64,000 nt of DNA. Origin: Bordetella genomosp. 4 (GTDB lineage: Bacteria > Pseudomonadota > Gammaproteobacteria > Burkholderiales > Burkholderiaceae_B). Made by a program: the position numbers and the translations under genes. Shown piece by piece: positions 16,357 to 25,243 of the stretch (the stretch's first letter is position 1; every line of letters begins with the position of its first letter). Below the pieces are notes generated by a model. The model saw only the letters and a list, made by a program, of their open reading frames with translations. It searched no databases and was not told the DNA's origin. The stretch spans positions 372,001-436,000 of the forward strand of contig NZ_NEVQ01000003.1 in NCBI RefSeq assembly GCF_002261185.1, read 5' to 3'.

Positions 16357-18093
16357 ATGACGAACAAATCCAAGCCCAAGCTGCGTTCTGCCGAATGGTT
16401 CGGCACCAACGATAAAAACGGTTTCATGTACCGAAGCTGGATGAAGAACCAAGGGCTGCCGGATCACGCGTTCGATGGGCGTCCGGTCATCGGCATCTGT
16501 AATACCTGGTCCGAACTGACCCCCTGTAACGCGCATTTCCGCAAGATCGCGGAACACGTCAAACGCGGCGTGTACGAGGCCGGAGGTTTTCCGGTCGAGT
16601 TTCCGGTGTTCTCCAACGGGGAATCCAATCTGCGCCCCACCGCGATGCTGACGCGCAATCTGGCGGCGATGGATGTGGAGGAAGCGATACGCGGCAATCC
16701 GATCGACGCGGTGGTGTTGCTGTGCGGCTGTGACAAGACGACGCCTGCGCTGCTGATGGGCGCGGCGAGCTGCGATGTGCCGGCTCTGGTGGTGACGGGC
16801 GGTCCGATGCTTAACGGCAAACTGGATGGCAAGAATATCGGCTCGGGTACGGCGGTGTGGCAGTTGCATGAGTCGCTCAAGGCCGGCGAGATCGATCTGC
16901 ACAAGTTCCTGTCGGCCGAGGCAGGGATGTCGCGTTCCGCGGGCACCTGCAATACGATGGGCACGGCATCGACGATGGCGTGTATGGCGGAATCGCTGGG
17001 TGTGAGCCTGCCGCACAATGCTGCGATCCCTGCCGTGGATTCGCGTCGCTACGTGCTGGCGCATATGTCGGGCCGGCGCATTGTCGAGATGGCGTTGGAA
17101 GGCCTGACGCTGTCGAAAATCCTCACACGCGAAGCGTTTGAAAACGCGATTCGCACGAATGCGGCAATCGGTGGTTCGACCAATGCGGTCATCCATCTGA
17201 AGGCCATCGCGGGCCGTATGGGCGTGCCGTTGGAACTGGAAGACTGGACGCGTGTGGGGCAGGGCATGCCGACGATTGTCGATCTGATGCCCTCGGGGCG
17301 TTTCCTCATGGAAGAGTTCTACTATGCCGGGGGTCTGCCTGCCGTGCTGCGCCGCATGGGCGAGGCCGGACTGTTGCCGCATCCGCAGGCCCTCACGGTC
17401 AATGGCCATACGATCTGGGACAACGTCAAAGACGCGCCCATCTATGATGACGAGGTGATTCGCCCGCTGGATAACCCGCTGATCGACGATGGCAGCATTC
17501 GTATTCTGCGCGGCAATCTGTCGCCTCGTGGTGCGGTGCTCAAGCCTTCGGCGGCAACGCCCGAGTTGCTCAAGCATCGCGGCCGCGCCGTGGTGTTCGA
17601 AAATCTGGAGCACTACAAAGAGCGCATCGTCGACGAGGATCTGGACGTCGATGCCGACTCGGTCCTGGTCATGAAAAACTGCGGTCCGCGAGGTTATCCC
17701 GGCATGGCCGAGGTAGGCAACATGGGGCTGCCGCCGAAGCTGCTGCGCCAGGGCATCAAGGATATGGTGCGGATTTCCGATGCGCGTATGAGCGGCACGG
17801 CATATGGCACGGTCGTGCTGCACGTGGCGCCCGAGGCAGCGGCTGGCGGACCGCTCGCCATCGTGCAAGACGGCGACTGGATCGAACTCGATAGCGATGC
17901 TGGCCGCCTGCATCTCGATATTCCCGAAGACGAGTATCAGCGTCGCATGGCGACGGTGCAGAAGAATGCTGCGCCCGCCGACGGCGGCTATCGGCGCCTC
18001 TACGTCGATCACGTGCTGCAGGCCGACGAAGGTTGCGATCTGGACTTTCTCGTCGGTTGCCGCGGGTCGGCAGTGCCGCGCCATTCTCATTGA
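16357..18093 (+). CDS. IlvD/Edd-family sugar-acid dehydratase, L-arabinonate type
   Basis: A 578-aa iron-sulfur dehydratase that would remove water from an aldonic acid to give a 2-keto-3-deoxy acid. The cluster-binding cysteines appear in GICNTWSELTPC (Cys48, Cys57), LLCGCDKTTPA (Cys125) and SAGTCNTMGTAS (Cys198). The CDK Lys that is carbamylated in relatives is Lys127. Length and overall sequence match L-arabinonate (D-fuconate, D-galactonate-type) dehydratases rather than IlvD. It heads an operon with an ACS-family transporter and a KDA-dehydratase homologue, which supports the L-arabinonate route. Substrate specificity among C5/C6 aldonates remains uncertain. Confidence 0.88.
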   Translation: MTNKSKPKLRSAEWFGTNDKNGFMYRSWMKNQGLPDHAFDGRPVIGICNTWSELTPCNAHFRKIAEHVKRGVYEAGGFPVEFPVFSNGESNLRPTAMLTRNLAAMDVEEAIRGNPIDAVVLLCGCDKTTPALLMGAASCDVPALVVTGGPMLNGKLDGKNIGSGTAVWQLHESLKAGEIDLHKFLSAEAGMSRSAGTCNTMGTASTMACMAESLGVSLPHNAAIPAVDSRRYVLAHMSGRRIVEMALEGLTLSKILTREAFENAIRTNAAIGGSTNAVIHLKAIAGRMGVPLELEDWTRVGQGMPTIVDLMPSGRFLMEEFYYAGGLPAVLRRMGEAGLLPHPQALTVNGHTIWDNVKDAPIYDDEVIRPLDNPLIDDGSIRILRGNLSPRGAVLKPSAATPELLKHRGRAVVFENLEHYKERIVDEDLDVDADSVLVMKNCGPRGYPGMAEVGNMGLPPKLLRQGIKDMVRISDARMSGTAYGTVVLHVAPEAAAGGPLAIVQDGDWIELDSDAGRLHLDIPEDEYQRRMATVQKNAAPADGGYRRLYVDHVLQADEGCDLDFLVGCRGSAVPRHSH

Positions 18094-18192
18094 CATCAAG
18101 ACCAGGATGACGATTCGTGCCGGGCCCTTTGTTGCAGGGCTCGCGTAGCGCTGAGTCGTCATGCTGTACAGAAATTAAAACGGAGACCATTC

Positions 18193-19515
18193 ATGACTAC
18201 TGTCGCATCCAGCGGCCGGTTGGCCGCGCCCGCAGCCGCCGAGCAAGGAGAAGAGTCACGCATCATCGGCATGCTCGTGCGCAAGCTGCTGCCTTTTTTG
18301 GCATTGATCTATATCGTGGCGTATATCGATCGCGCTGTGGTTGGTTTTGCCAAGCTGCATATGAATGCCGACATCGGCATCAGCGAAACCGCCTATGGCA
18401 TTGGCGCGGGATTGTTTTTCATCGGTTATTTCTTGTTTGAAGTCCCCAGCAATCTGGCGCTGGAGCGTTTTGGCGCGCGTCGGTGGTTTGCGCGTATTTT
18501 GTTCACGTGGGGCGCGATTACGATGGCCATGGCGTTGATTCACAACGCCACGACGTTCTATATCGCGCGGTTCTTGTTGGGTGCGGCTGAAGCGGGGCTG
18601 TACCCCGGCATTCTGTATTTCCTGACCAAGTGGTTTCCGCTGCGCCATCGCGCGCGCATCATTGGACTGTTGGTGCTGGCTCAGCCGATCGCCTTGATCG
18701 TGACGGGGCCGATGGCGGGCTTGTTGCTGGATGGCAGTGGATGGTTCGGGCTTTCGCCTTGGCAGACGCTGTTTGTGGTGAGCGGTCTGCCTGCGGTATT
18801 GCTGTGTTTGCCGACCTTGCGCATTTTGCCGGAGTCGCCTGCGACGGCGAAATGGTTGAGCGCGGATGATCGCGCCTGGATCGAACGCGAGCTGGCTGCC
18901 GATGCGTCCACGCATGCGCTGAAATCACACGGCAATCCGCTCAAGGCGTTGGCCGATAAACGCGTGCTGATGCTGGCATTGCTGTTTCTGCCGTTTCCAC
19001 TGGCGATTTACGGCCTGTCGATGTGGTTGCCGACCATCATCAAGCAGTTCGGTGTGACCGACTCGATGACGGGATTCTTGTCGGCGGTGCCTTATTTGTT
19101 CGCGGTGGTGGGCCTGCTCGTCGTGCCTCGGCATTCGGACAAGCACGGCGAGCGCTATTGGCATATCGCTATCGTGTCAGGGGCTGCGGCGATTACCTTG
19201 GCCGCCAGCGCCTGGTTTACGTCGCCGGCGCTGCAGTTTCTCTTTATTTGCCTGACCGCATTTTCCATTTACTCTATCCAGGCCGTGGTCTGGGCGCTGC
19301 CAGGGCAGTTCCTCACCGGCGGCAGCGCTGCTGTGGGTATTGCGATGATCAATTCGCTGGCGAACCTGGGCGGATATATTGGCCCGTTCGGCGTGGGCTA
19401 TATCAAGGACGCTACCGGCAGCACCTCGGGCGGTTTGTATTTTCTGGCCATCATGCTGGTGTTTGCGGTGGTGATGACCTTTGTCGTGCGTGCCGCGCTA
19501 GATGGCAAGCGCTGA
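18193..19515 (+). CDS. MFS transporter, anion:cation symporter family
   Basis: A 440-aa major facilitator of the ACS (hexuronate/galactonate/tartrate) group. The N-terminal block LALIYIVAYIDRAVVGFAKL, the ACS signature region EVPSNLALERFGARRWFARI and the RFLLGAAEAGLYPGILYFLT stretch are all typical. Twelve transmembrane helices fit. It is the middle gene of the sugar-acid operon, 99 bp after the dehydratase and 29 bp before the aldolase. The logical cargo is the aldonate used by the dehydratase, imported with protons. Phthalate-like aromatic acids are handled by related carriers but would not suit the neighbours. Confidence 0.88.
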   Translation: MTTVASSGRLAAPAAAEQGEESRIIGMLVRKLLPFLALIYIVAYIDRAVVGFAKLHMNADIGISETAYGIGAGLFFIGYFLFEVPSNLALERFGARRWFARILFTWGAITMAMALIHNATTFYIARFLLGAAEAGLYPGILYFLTKWFPLRHRARIIGLLVLAQPIALIVTGPMAGLLLDGSGWFGLSPWQTLFVVSGLPAVLLCLPTLRILPESPATAKWLSADDRAWIERELAADASTHALKSHGNPLKALADKRVLMLALLFLPFPLAIYGLSMWLPTIIKQFGVTDSMTGFLSAVPYLFAVVGLLVVPRHSDKHGERYWHIAIVSGAAAITLAASAWFTSPALQFLFICLTAFSIYSIQAVVWALPGQFLTGGSAAVGIAMINSLANLGGYIGPFGVGYIKDATGSTSGGLYFLAIMLVFAVVMTFVVRAALDGKR

Positions 19516-19544
19516 TTTGATTGATTTGATACGGAACACATAAC

Positions 19545-20471
19545 ATGGCTCATCCTTCGACGCCTTATCGTGGCATTTTCCCGGTCGTGCCGACCACGTT
19601 TCATGAGGACGGTACGCTGGATCTGGCGAGCCAGAAGCGCGCCATCGACTTCATGATCGACGCCGGTGTGGACGGCCTGGCGATTCTGGCCAATTTTTCC
19701 GAACAGTTTTCGCTGGCCGATGATGAGCGCGACGTGCTGACGCGTACAGCGCTCGAGCATGTGGCGGGGCGTGTCCCGGTGATCGTGACGACCTCTCACT
19801 ATGCCAGCCAGGTCTGCGCACAGCGCAGCCGTCGCGCGCAGGATATGGGGGCGGCGATGGTGATGGTGATGCCGCCCTACCACGGTGCGACTTTTCGGGT
19901 GCCCGAGGCCGGCATAGCGGAGTTTTATGCTCGTGTGTCAGATGCCATCGACATCCCGATCATGGTGCAGGACGCGCCTGCCAGCGGTACAGTCCTGTCC
20001 GCCGCATTCTTGGCGAAACTGGCGCGTGAGGTTGAGCACGTTTCGTATTTCAAGATCGAAACCGCGGGAGCAGCAGCCAAGCTGCGCGAGTTGATCCGTC
20101 TGGGCGGCGATGCGATCGAGGGCCCTTGGGACGGCGAAGAGGCCATTACGCTGTTGGCCGATCTGCATGCCGGCGCAACTGGTTCGATGACGGGGGGCGG
20201 TTTCCCCGACGGGATTCGCCCCATCATCGAAGCGTTCCAAACCGGCGACACCGATGCGGCCTTTACGCTGTATCAGCGTTGGTTGCCACTGATCAACCAC
20301 GAAAACCGGCAGGCCGGCATGCTGGCAGCCAAGGCGCTGATGAAGGAGGGCGGCGTGATTGCCTGCGACGCGCCCCGCCATCCTCTGCCGCCTATGCACC
20401 CTGAAACACGGCGCGAGCTGCTCGATATCGCTCGCCGACTCGATCCGCTGGTATTGCGCTGGGGGCGGTGA
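19545..20471 (+). CDS. DHDPS-family 2-keto-3-deoxy-L-arabinonate dehydratase-like enzyme
   Basis: A 308-aa class I aldolase-fold enzyme. The Schiff-base Lys is Lys170 in VSYFKIETAG. The N-terminal PYRGIFPVVPTTFHEDG and the GPWDGEEA block match L-KDA dehydratase of the Azospirillum/Burkholderia L-arabinose pathway, which yields alpha-ketoglutaric semialdehyde. The usual DHDPS Tyr region reads IPIMVQDAP, as in that subgroup. A pyruvate-forming aldolase activity is the alternative. The semialdehyde dehydrogenase needed next, and the arabinose dehydrogenase and lactonase that would come first, are not in the window. The operon ends at two terminator hairpins. Confidence 0.86.
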   Translation: MAHPSTPYRGIFPVVPTTFHEDGTLDLASQKRAIDFMIDAGVDGLAILANFSEQFSLADDERDVLTRTALEHVAGRVPVIVTTSHYASQVCAQRSRRAQDMGAAMVMVMPPYHGATFRVPEAGIAEFYARVSDAIDIPIMVQDAPASGTVLSAAFLAKLAREVEHVSYFKIETAGAAAKLRELIRLGGDAIEGPWDGEEAITLLADLHAGATGSMTGGGFPDGIRPIIEAFQTGDTDAAFTLYQRWLPLINHENRQAGMLAAKALMKEGGVIACDAPRHPLPPMHPETRRELLDIARRLDPLVLRWGR

Positions 20472-20607
20472 GATTTTTCGGTGAAAGTTGGTTTGTCGTC
20501 TGGTATGAGCGCGTTGCATCGATCCCGTACCGCCACCGTCACCACTCGGGTGCAGAAACGGCCTGCCGGGTAGCAAAAAAGCCCCCACGCCGCGCCTTCG
20601 GCCTGCT

Positions 20608-20628
20608 GCCCCCCAAGGGGGCGTTTTT
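20608..20628 (+). terminator. Terminator of the sugar-acid operon
   Basis: A GC-only stem, GCCCC/GGGGC around CCAAGG-type sequence at 20608-20622, is followed by GTTTTT. It lies in a GC-rich intergenic block (about 20560-20650) that also contains CCTGCCGGG and CCCGGCGG arms, reminiscent of the CCCCCAAGGGGG intergenic strings common in Bordetella genomes. Confidence 0.65.
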
Positions 20629-20650
20629 GCCTTGGGGCGGCCCGGCGGTA

Positions 20651-20680
20651 AAAAAAACGCCCCGACGAGGGCGTTTTTTG
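20651..20680. terminator. Bidirectional terminator between the aldolase and fabI
   Basis: An A-run and ACGCCC (20657-20662), a six-base loop, then GGGCGT and a T-run (20669-20679) form a stem with poly-A on one side and poly-T on the other. It can end transcripts from both directions: the sugar-acid operon and fabI. Confidence 0.8.
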
Positions 20681-20720
20681 TTGATCGCTGATCTCAGTGG
20701 CGGGACGCCATCCGAGCAGC

Positions 20721-21503
20721 TTATTCCATGCCAGGCGTGACCGTCGAGAAACCCGCATCGACGTGCGTGATTTCACCCGTCACACCAGCGGCCAGGTCCG
20801 ACAGCAGGAAGGCGGCGACGTTGCCGACTTCTTCGATGGTGACATTGCGGCGCAGTGGAGCATGGGCCTCGACGAATTTCAGGATCGAGGAGAAGTCCTT
20901 GATCCCGCTGGCGGCCAGGGTCTTGATGGGGCCGGCAGAGATGCCATTGGAGCGGATGCCGCGCGGGCCGAGTGCTGTCGCCAGATAGCGGACACTGGCT
21001 TCGAGCGAGGCCTTGGCCAGGCCCATGGTGTTGTAGTTGGGGACAACACGTTCGGCGCCGAGGTAGGTCAAGGTCAATACGGAAGCCTTGCGTCCCTCCA
21101 TCAGGGGCAGGGCGGCCTTGGCCAGGGCTGGGAAACTGTAGGCCGAGATATCGTGGGCGATGCGAAAGCCCTCACGTGAGAGTCCATCCAGAAAATCGCC
21201 TGCGATGGCTTCGCGCGGCGCAAAGCCGATCGAATGCACCAGGCCATCCAGCCCATCCCAGCGTTTGCCTAGTTCAGCGAATGTTTCCTCGATCTGGCTG
21301 TCTTCGGCCACATCGCAGGGCAGCACGATATCGCTGCCGAATTGGGCAGCGAACTCGCTGACGCGGTCTTTGAAACGGTCGCCCACATAGGTGAAAGCCA
21401 GTTCGGCGCCTTGTTGGTGGCAGGCTTGTGCAATGCCGTAGGCGATGGAACGGTTGGAAAGCACCCCGGTGACCAGAATGCGTTTGCCGGCGAGAAAGCC
21501 CAT
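20721..21503 (-). CDS. fabI: Enoyl-[acyl-carrier-protein] reductase (NADH)
   Basis: A 260-aa FabI, which completes each fatty-acid elongation cycle by reducing trans-2-enoyl-ACP. The divergent SDR cofactor loop [13 protein letters not shown] is present, with catalytic Tyr147, Tyr157 and Lys164 in [20 protein letters not shown], equivalent to Tyr146/156/163 of the E. coli enzyme. SIGFAP (about 91-96) lines the substrate and triclosan pocket. Length is standard. It is a single gene ending at the bidirectional terminator at 20651, and is codirectional with mltD and gloB upstream. Confidence 0.96.
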   Translation of the reverse strand: MGFLAGKRILVTGVLSNRSIAYGIAQACHQQGAELAFTYVGDRFKDRVSEFAAQFGSDIVLPCDVAEDSQIEETFAELGKRWDGLDGLVHSIGFAPREAIAGDFLDGLSREGFRIAHDISAYSFPALAKAALPLMEGRKASVLTLTYLGAERVVPNYNTMGLAKASLEASVRYLATALGPRGIRSNGISAGPIKTLAASGIKDFSSILKFVEAHAPLRRNVTIEEVGNVAAFLLSDLAAGVTGEITHVDAGFSTVTPGME

Positions 21504-21557
21504 GTGTCGTGTCCTATGAATTCCGTGCGGAAAGGCAGCTATTTTAAAGCGTAACGA

Positions 21558-22937
21558 TCAGCCTCGCGTGCCGGTGCCCGGCACGCGCAGTTGTGCGCCG
21601 ACTTTCAGGTTGCTGCCCTTCATGTTGTTGAGCGCGCGCAAGGCGTCGACCGAGGTGCCATAGCGCCGGGCGACGCTGCTCAGGGTGTCGCCTGAGCGTA
21701 CCTTGTGGGTCCGTACATTGGGACGTGTTGCCGTGGTGCGTCGGGCGGAGCGAGAGGCCGGCGAGACGGTCACGCCAGCCGGGGTTTCGAGGGAGGCGAG
21801 CTGAACGCCGCCAGGCTCGCTGGTGGGAATCAGCAGGGCTGCGCCGCTGGCGGATTTGGTGCGGCGGGATATGCCGTTGGCGCTGCGCAGCGCGGCCTCG
21901 GTGACGCCAAAACGTTTGGCGATCGCGGCATAGGATTCACCGCGGCTGGCCTGATAGACCTTCCAGGAGGTCAGATCGCCTTTGTAGGCTTGCAGATTGG
22001 CATTGAACTTGTCCACTCGATCTGTCGGCAACAGCAGCGTGGGCTGGTGTTCGCCGCGGATAACCGGACGGTTGAACGAGGGATTCAGGGCCTTGAATTC
22101 CTCGAGCGGCATTTCGGCGAGCCGGGCTGCGACTTCGAGGTCAATGTCGCGGTTCTTGCGCACCATGGCGAAATAGGGCGAATTGTCGACAGGTGGCAGA
22201 ACGACAGCGTATTTCCGTGGATTGGCGATGATGTTCTTGATGGCCTGCAGTTTGGGCACGTAGTTGCGCGTTTCCTCGGGCATGTTCAGCGACAGATAGT
22301 CCGAGGGCAGGTTGGCAGCTTCGTTTCGGGCCATCGCGCGCTGTACCGAGCCTTCGCCCCAGTTGTACGACGCCAGGGCCAGGTACCAGTCACCCTGCAT
22401 TTCGAAGAGCTTTTCCAGGTAGTCAAGCGCCGCGTAGGTCGAGGCAATGGGATCGCGCCGTTCGTCGCGCCACCAGTCTTGCTTCAGATTGAAATACTGG
22501 CCCGTCGCGGGGACAAACTGCCAGAGGCCGGACGCCTGCGAGCGCGACAGCGCCGTCGGGTTGTAGGCGCTTTCGACAAAAGGCAGCAGGGCCAGCTCGG
22601 TAGGCAGGCCGCGGCGGTTGATTTCGTCAACGATGAAATACAGATATTTGCCGGCCCGCTCGGCCATGCGCTGCACCGATTCGGGGTGGGCCGCATAGTA
22701 GTCGGTCCATTCCTGCGCCAGTTCGGTATTCAGATTGGGGATGGCGAAGCCGCGGCGGATGCGGTCCCAGGCATCTACGGGGGGATTGGTCAGATCGACA
22801 GTACGCGAGGTGTCCGCTGCGACATACTGCTGCTTGTTGTTGGTGGCGGCTGCCGGTGTGGCCGAGTGGCGCGGCGTGCCGGCACAACCGGCAAGGATGG
22901 CGAGAACAACAGGTAGCAGAAGTCTAAACAGGGTCAT
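21558..22937 (-). CDS. mltD: Membrane-bound lytic murein transglycosylase D, lipoprotein
   Basis: A 459-aa outer-membrane lipoprotein that cleaves peptidoglycan with formation of 1,6-anhydromuramic ends. ATG 22937 gives a lipoprotein signal with lipobox LAGC (Cys18); the frame runs on to 22985 inside gloB but that loses the signal. The goose-lysozyme-like SLT domain contains the catalytic Glu in LLPFVESAYNPTAL, then GLWQFVPATGQ and ALASYNWGEGSV. Two LysM-type repeats follow: a degenerate one near VYQASRGESYAAIAKRFG and a canonical C-terminal one, HKVRSGDTLSSVARRYG. It starts 10 bp after the gloB stop, so the two form an operon as in E. coli. Confidence 0.95.
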   Translation of the reverse strand: MTLFRLLLPVVLAILAGCAGTPRHSATPAAATNNKQQYVAADTSRTVDLTNPPVDAWDRIRRGFAIPNLNTELAQEWTDYYAAHPESVQRMAERAGKYLYFIVDEINRRGLPTELALLPFVESAYNPTALSRSQASGLWQFVPATGQYFNLKQDWWRDERRDPIASTYAALDYLEKLFEMQGDWYLALASYNWGEGSVQRAMARNEAANLPSDYLSLNMPEETRNYVPKLQAIKNIIANPRKYAVVLPPVDNSPYFAMVRKNRDIDLEVAARLAEMPLEEFKALNPSFNRPVIRGEHQPTLLLPTDRVDKFNANLQAYKGDLTSWKVYQASRGESYAAIAKRFGVTEAALRSANGISRRTKSASGAALLIPTSEPGGVQLASLETPAGVTVSPASRSARRTTATRPNVRTHKVRSGDTLSSVARRYGTSVDALRALNNMKGSNLKVGAQLRVPGTGTRG

Positions 22938-22947
22938 CGGGTCATTG

Positions 22948-23763
22948 TCACTTGAAATCGTTTTTCCATTCACGCAAAGCCGCAAACGTGGCCACAGGCG
23001 TGTCCAGCGCTTGTCCGGACTGCTGGCGGGCAGCCTGAATGACAGCGGCTTGGCTGGTGCGCAAGAACGGATTGGTGTCCAATTCTAGTGCCATAGTGGT
23101 CGGCACGGTGGGACAGTCGTGTTCGCGTAATTGCTGGGCCCGCTGATACCACTGTTGCAGGGTATGGTTGGCAGGTTCAACTGCCATGGCCCAGCGCAAG
23201 TTGGATAGAGTGTACTCGTGCGCACAGCAAACCTGTGTATCGGCGGGTAAGGATATGAATTTTGCCAGAGAGGCGTGCATTTGTGCGGGCGAGCCCTCAA
23301 ATAACCGGCCACATCCGCCCGCAAACAGGGTATCGCCGCAAAATAATACGGGTTTTTCCTGGTCTTGCAGCCGGCCAAAGTAAGCAATGTGTCCAGCTGT
23401 ATGTCCCGGAACGTCCAGGACAGATAGCGTCAGGCCCACCTCGGGCAGGGCTACCCGGTCGCCTTCGACGAGCCGGACGTCGCAGTGCGGCAGACGCTCG
23501 TTCGCAGGGCCGTAGACGGTGGCCGGGGCATGGCGCAGCAATTCCAGCACTCCCCCCACATGGTCGCCGTGATGATGGGTGAGTAGAATGGCGCGCAGTT
23601 GCAGCCCGCGCTGCGCGATCAGGTCCAGCACCGGTCCGGCTTCGCCCGGGTCCACCACGACGGCATTATTTCCGCGCACGATGGCCCAGATATAGTTGTC
23701 GGAAAAGGCGGGCAGCGGCAGGATAGTGCCGTCGCCATTCGTGACGGGCAGGGTTTGCATCAT
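22948..23763 (-). CDS. gloB: Hydroxyacylglutathione hydrolase (glyoxalase II)
   Basis: A 271-aa metallo-beta-lactamase-fold thioesterase that hydrolyses S-lactoylglutathione in methylglyoxal detoxification. The metal motif THHHGDH, the later His in DVPGHTAGHIAYFG, Asp in FCGDTLFAGGCGRLFEGS and the C-terminal glutathione-binding region (HEYTLSNLRWA) all match GloB. Two adjacent ATG codons (23763, 23760) are possible starts. It is divergent from the methyltransferase gene, with 18 bp between starts, so promoters must overlap the coding ends. The gloB / methyltransferase / rnhA neighbourhood is conserved across proteobacteria. Confidence 0.95.
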   Translation of the reverse strand: MMQTLPVTNGDGTILPLPAFSDNYIWAIVRGNNAVVVDPGEAGPVLDLIAQRGLQLRAILLTHHHGDHVGGVLELLRHAPATVYGPANERLPHCDVRLVEGDRVALPEVGLTLSVLDVPGHTAGHIAYFGRLQDQEKPVLFCGDTLFAGGCGRLFEGSPAQMHASLAKFISLPADTQVCCAHEYTLSNLRWAMAVEPANHTLQQWYQRAQQLREHDCPTVPTTMALELDTNPFLRTSQAAVIQAARQQSGQALDTPVATFAALREWKNDFK

Positions 23764-23781
23764 TTTTTCAGGAACGTCGAC

Positions 23782-24558
23782 GTGACCGAGGAAACTCCGC
23801 CGATTGTAGAACTAGCCGAGTGGTTCCAGACACCGCCAGGACAGTACGTACTGGCGTGGGAGCGCTCGCAGTTCGACGCCATCGTGGCAGATGTGTTCGG
23901 ATATTACGCTTGGCAAGTCGGTTTTGCAGAGTTTAATTTGCTGCAGGCCAACCGGATGCCCTTCAAGGGCTGGGTGGGGACGCAGATGCCTGGTCCCGAG
24001 CAGGCGGCCCTGTGGCAGGGATGTGTGGTGGCGCGGCCAGACGCATTGCCGTTCGAATCGCAAAGCGTGGACTTGCTGGTGTTGCCGCATGCATTCGAAT
24101 GCACGGACTCGCCGCACGACGTGTTGCGCGAGGCCGAACGTGTGCTGGTGCCAGAAGGGCGGGTGGTGATCTCGGGTTTCAATCCCTGGAGCCTCTGGGG
24201 TGCCCGTAACTGGACGCCCGGTATGGAGCCGTGGCTGCCATTGCCGCCTTCGGCTCAGGTATCCTTGCCACGCTTGAAAGACTGGCTGAAGCTCATGTCG
24301 TTCAATGTAGGGTCGGGCCGGTTTGGCTGCTACGCCCCGGCATGCCGGACCGAAAAATGGCTGCAGCGATGGCAGTTCATGGAAACCTATGGGCAGCGCT
24401 GGTGGGCGGTGGGCGGTGCGGTCTATGTCGTGTCCGCCGTCAAGCGGGTGGCGGGTATGCGATTGGTCGGCCCCGCCTGGAAATCCGCTAAACGCCGCCG
24501 GCGCACCCGCGCCGCACCGGTCGTTGTCAACCGCGAGGCCGGGCCAGGCAAAACGTGA
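23782..24558 (+). CDS. SAM-dependent methyltransferase, YafS-like
   Basis: A 258-aa class I methyltransferase-like protein of the group encoded between gloB and rnhA (E. coli yafS position). The start is GTG 23782, with AGGA upstream; the open frame to 23599 is antisense to gloB and not credible. The post-I region reads ARPDALPFESQSVDLLVLPH, and VLREAERVLVPEGRVVISGF is the strand-4/helix motif of the Methyltransf_11 family. The usual Gly-rich motif I is poorly kept near GYYAWQVGFAEFN, so catalytic activity is not assured. The C-terminus is very basic (AKRRRRTRAAP). Substrate unknown. Confidence 0.82.
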   Translation: MTEETPPIVELAEWFQTPPGQYVLAWERSQFDAIVADVFGYYAWQVGFAEFNLLQANRMPFKGWVGTQMPGPEQAALWQGCVVARPDALPFESQSVDLLVLPHAFECTDSPHDVLREAERVLVPEGRVVISGFNPWSLWGARNWTPGMEPWLPLPPSAQVSLPRLKDWLKLMSFNVGSGRFGCYAPACRTEKWLQRWQFMETYGQRWWAVGGAVYVVSAVKRVAGMRLVGPAWKSAKRRRRTRAAPVVVNREAGPGKT

Positions 24559-24600
24559 TGAGGCGTCAAGGATGCCTCGTCTGATTTAACAGTAGGAACA

Positions 24601-25062
24601 ATGCAAACAAACAACGATAACGGTCCGCAGGTTGAAATGTGGACGGATGGGGCATGCAAAGGCAATCCTGGGCCAGGTGGCTGGGGCGTGTTGATGCGTG
24701 CTGGCGCGCACGAGAAAACGCTGTATGGCGGCCAGGCCGGCACGACCAACAACCGCATGGAGTTGCTGGCCGTGATCGAAGGCCTGCGCGCGCTCAAGCG
24801 GCCGTGCAAGGTACGGATTCATACCGATTCGCAATATGTCATGAAAGGCATGACCGAGTGGCTGGTCAACTGGAAACGCCGCGGGTGGATGACTGCTGAT
24901 AAAAAGCCGGTGAAAAACGCGGAACTCTGGCAGGCGCTGGATGAGCAGGTCTCGCGCCACCAGGTGGACTGGCGCTGGGTGCGCGGCCATGCCGGGGATC
25001 CGGGCAACGAGCGTGCTGATGCATTGGCGAACCAGGGTGTGGAAAGCGTGCGAAAAGGCTGA
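24601..25062 (+). CDS. rnhA: Ribonuclease HI
   Basis: A 153-aa RNase HI, removing RNA from RNA-DNA hybrids. The four catalytic acidic residues are present: Asp16 ([17 protein letters not shown]), Glu54 (NNRMELLAV), Asp76 ([12 protein letters not shown]) and Asp140 ([10 protein letters not shown]). The His-containing flap [11 protein letters not shown] is intact. Length is normal. It follows the methyltransferase gene by 42 bp. In many relatives dnaQ comes directly next; here an RND efflux pair intervenes. Confidence 0.96.
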   Translation: MQTNNDNGPQVEMWTDGACKGNPGPGGWGVLMRAGAHEKTLYGGQAGTTNNRMELLAVIEGLRALKRPCKVRIHTDSQYVMKGMTEWLVNWKRRGWMTADKKPVKNAELWQALDEQVSRHQVDWRWVRGHAGDPGNERADALANQGVESVRKG

Positions 25063-25243
25063 TTTTTACGGCGATTTTCATGCGGGAATACCCTGGAAAT
25101 AGTCCGCAGATCGTTCTCGCCGGCCAACTTTGTGCCAGTATGTAAACCGCTGGTGCTAAAGTGCCAGGTCCATAGCTTGTTTCCACCCCGTCGGGCCAGC
25201 AACGCGCGCGGCTCGGCATGTTTACGCACCGCGATCATTGCGC

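Noticed and set aside
16303-18162. A 619-codon open frame on the strand opposite the dehydratase
   Set aside because: It is an antisense shadow of a GC-rich gene: His/Arg-rich, no recognisable domain, no ribosome site. The + strand frame has complete iron-sulfur motifs.
20560-20650. GC-rich block after the KDA-type gene considered as a fourth copy of the structured repeat
   Set aside because: It lacks the TATC, CTC and TCAAC strings and the three-helix core; it is a terminator-type hairpin region.
21705-22916. A 403-codon + strand frame opposite mltD
   Set aside because: Composition is low-information, Gly/Gln/Arg-rich, and the mltD frame has a lipobox, SLT and LysM motifs.
23599-23781. N-terminal extension of the methyltransferase frame
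   Set aside because: It lies antisense within gloB and has no ribosome site; GTG 23782 with AGGA is the better start.
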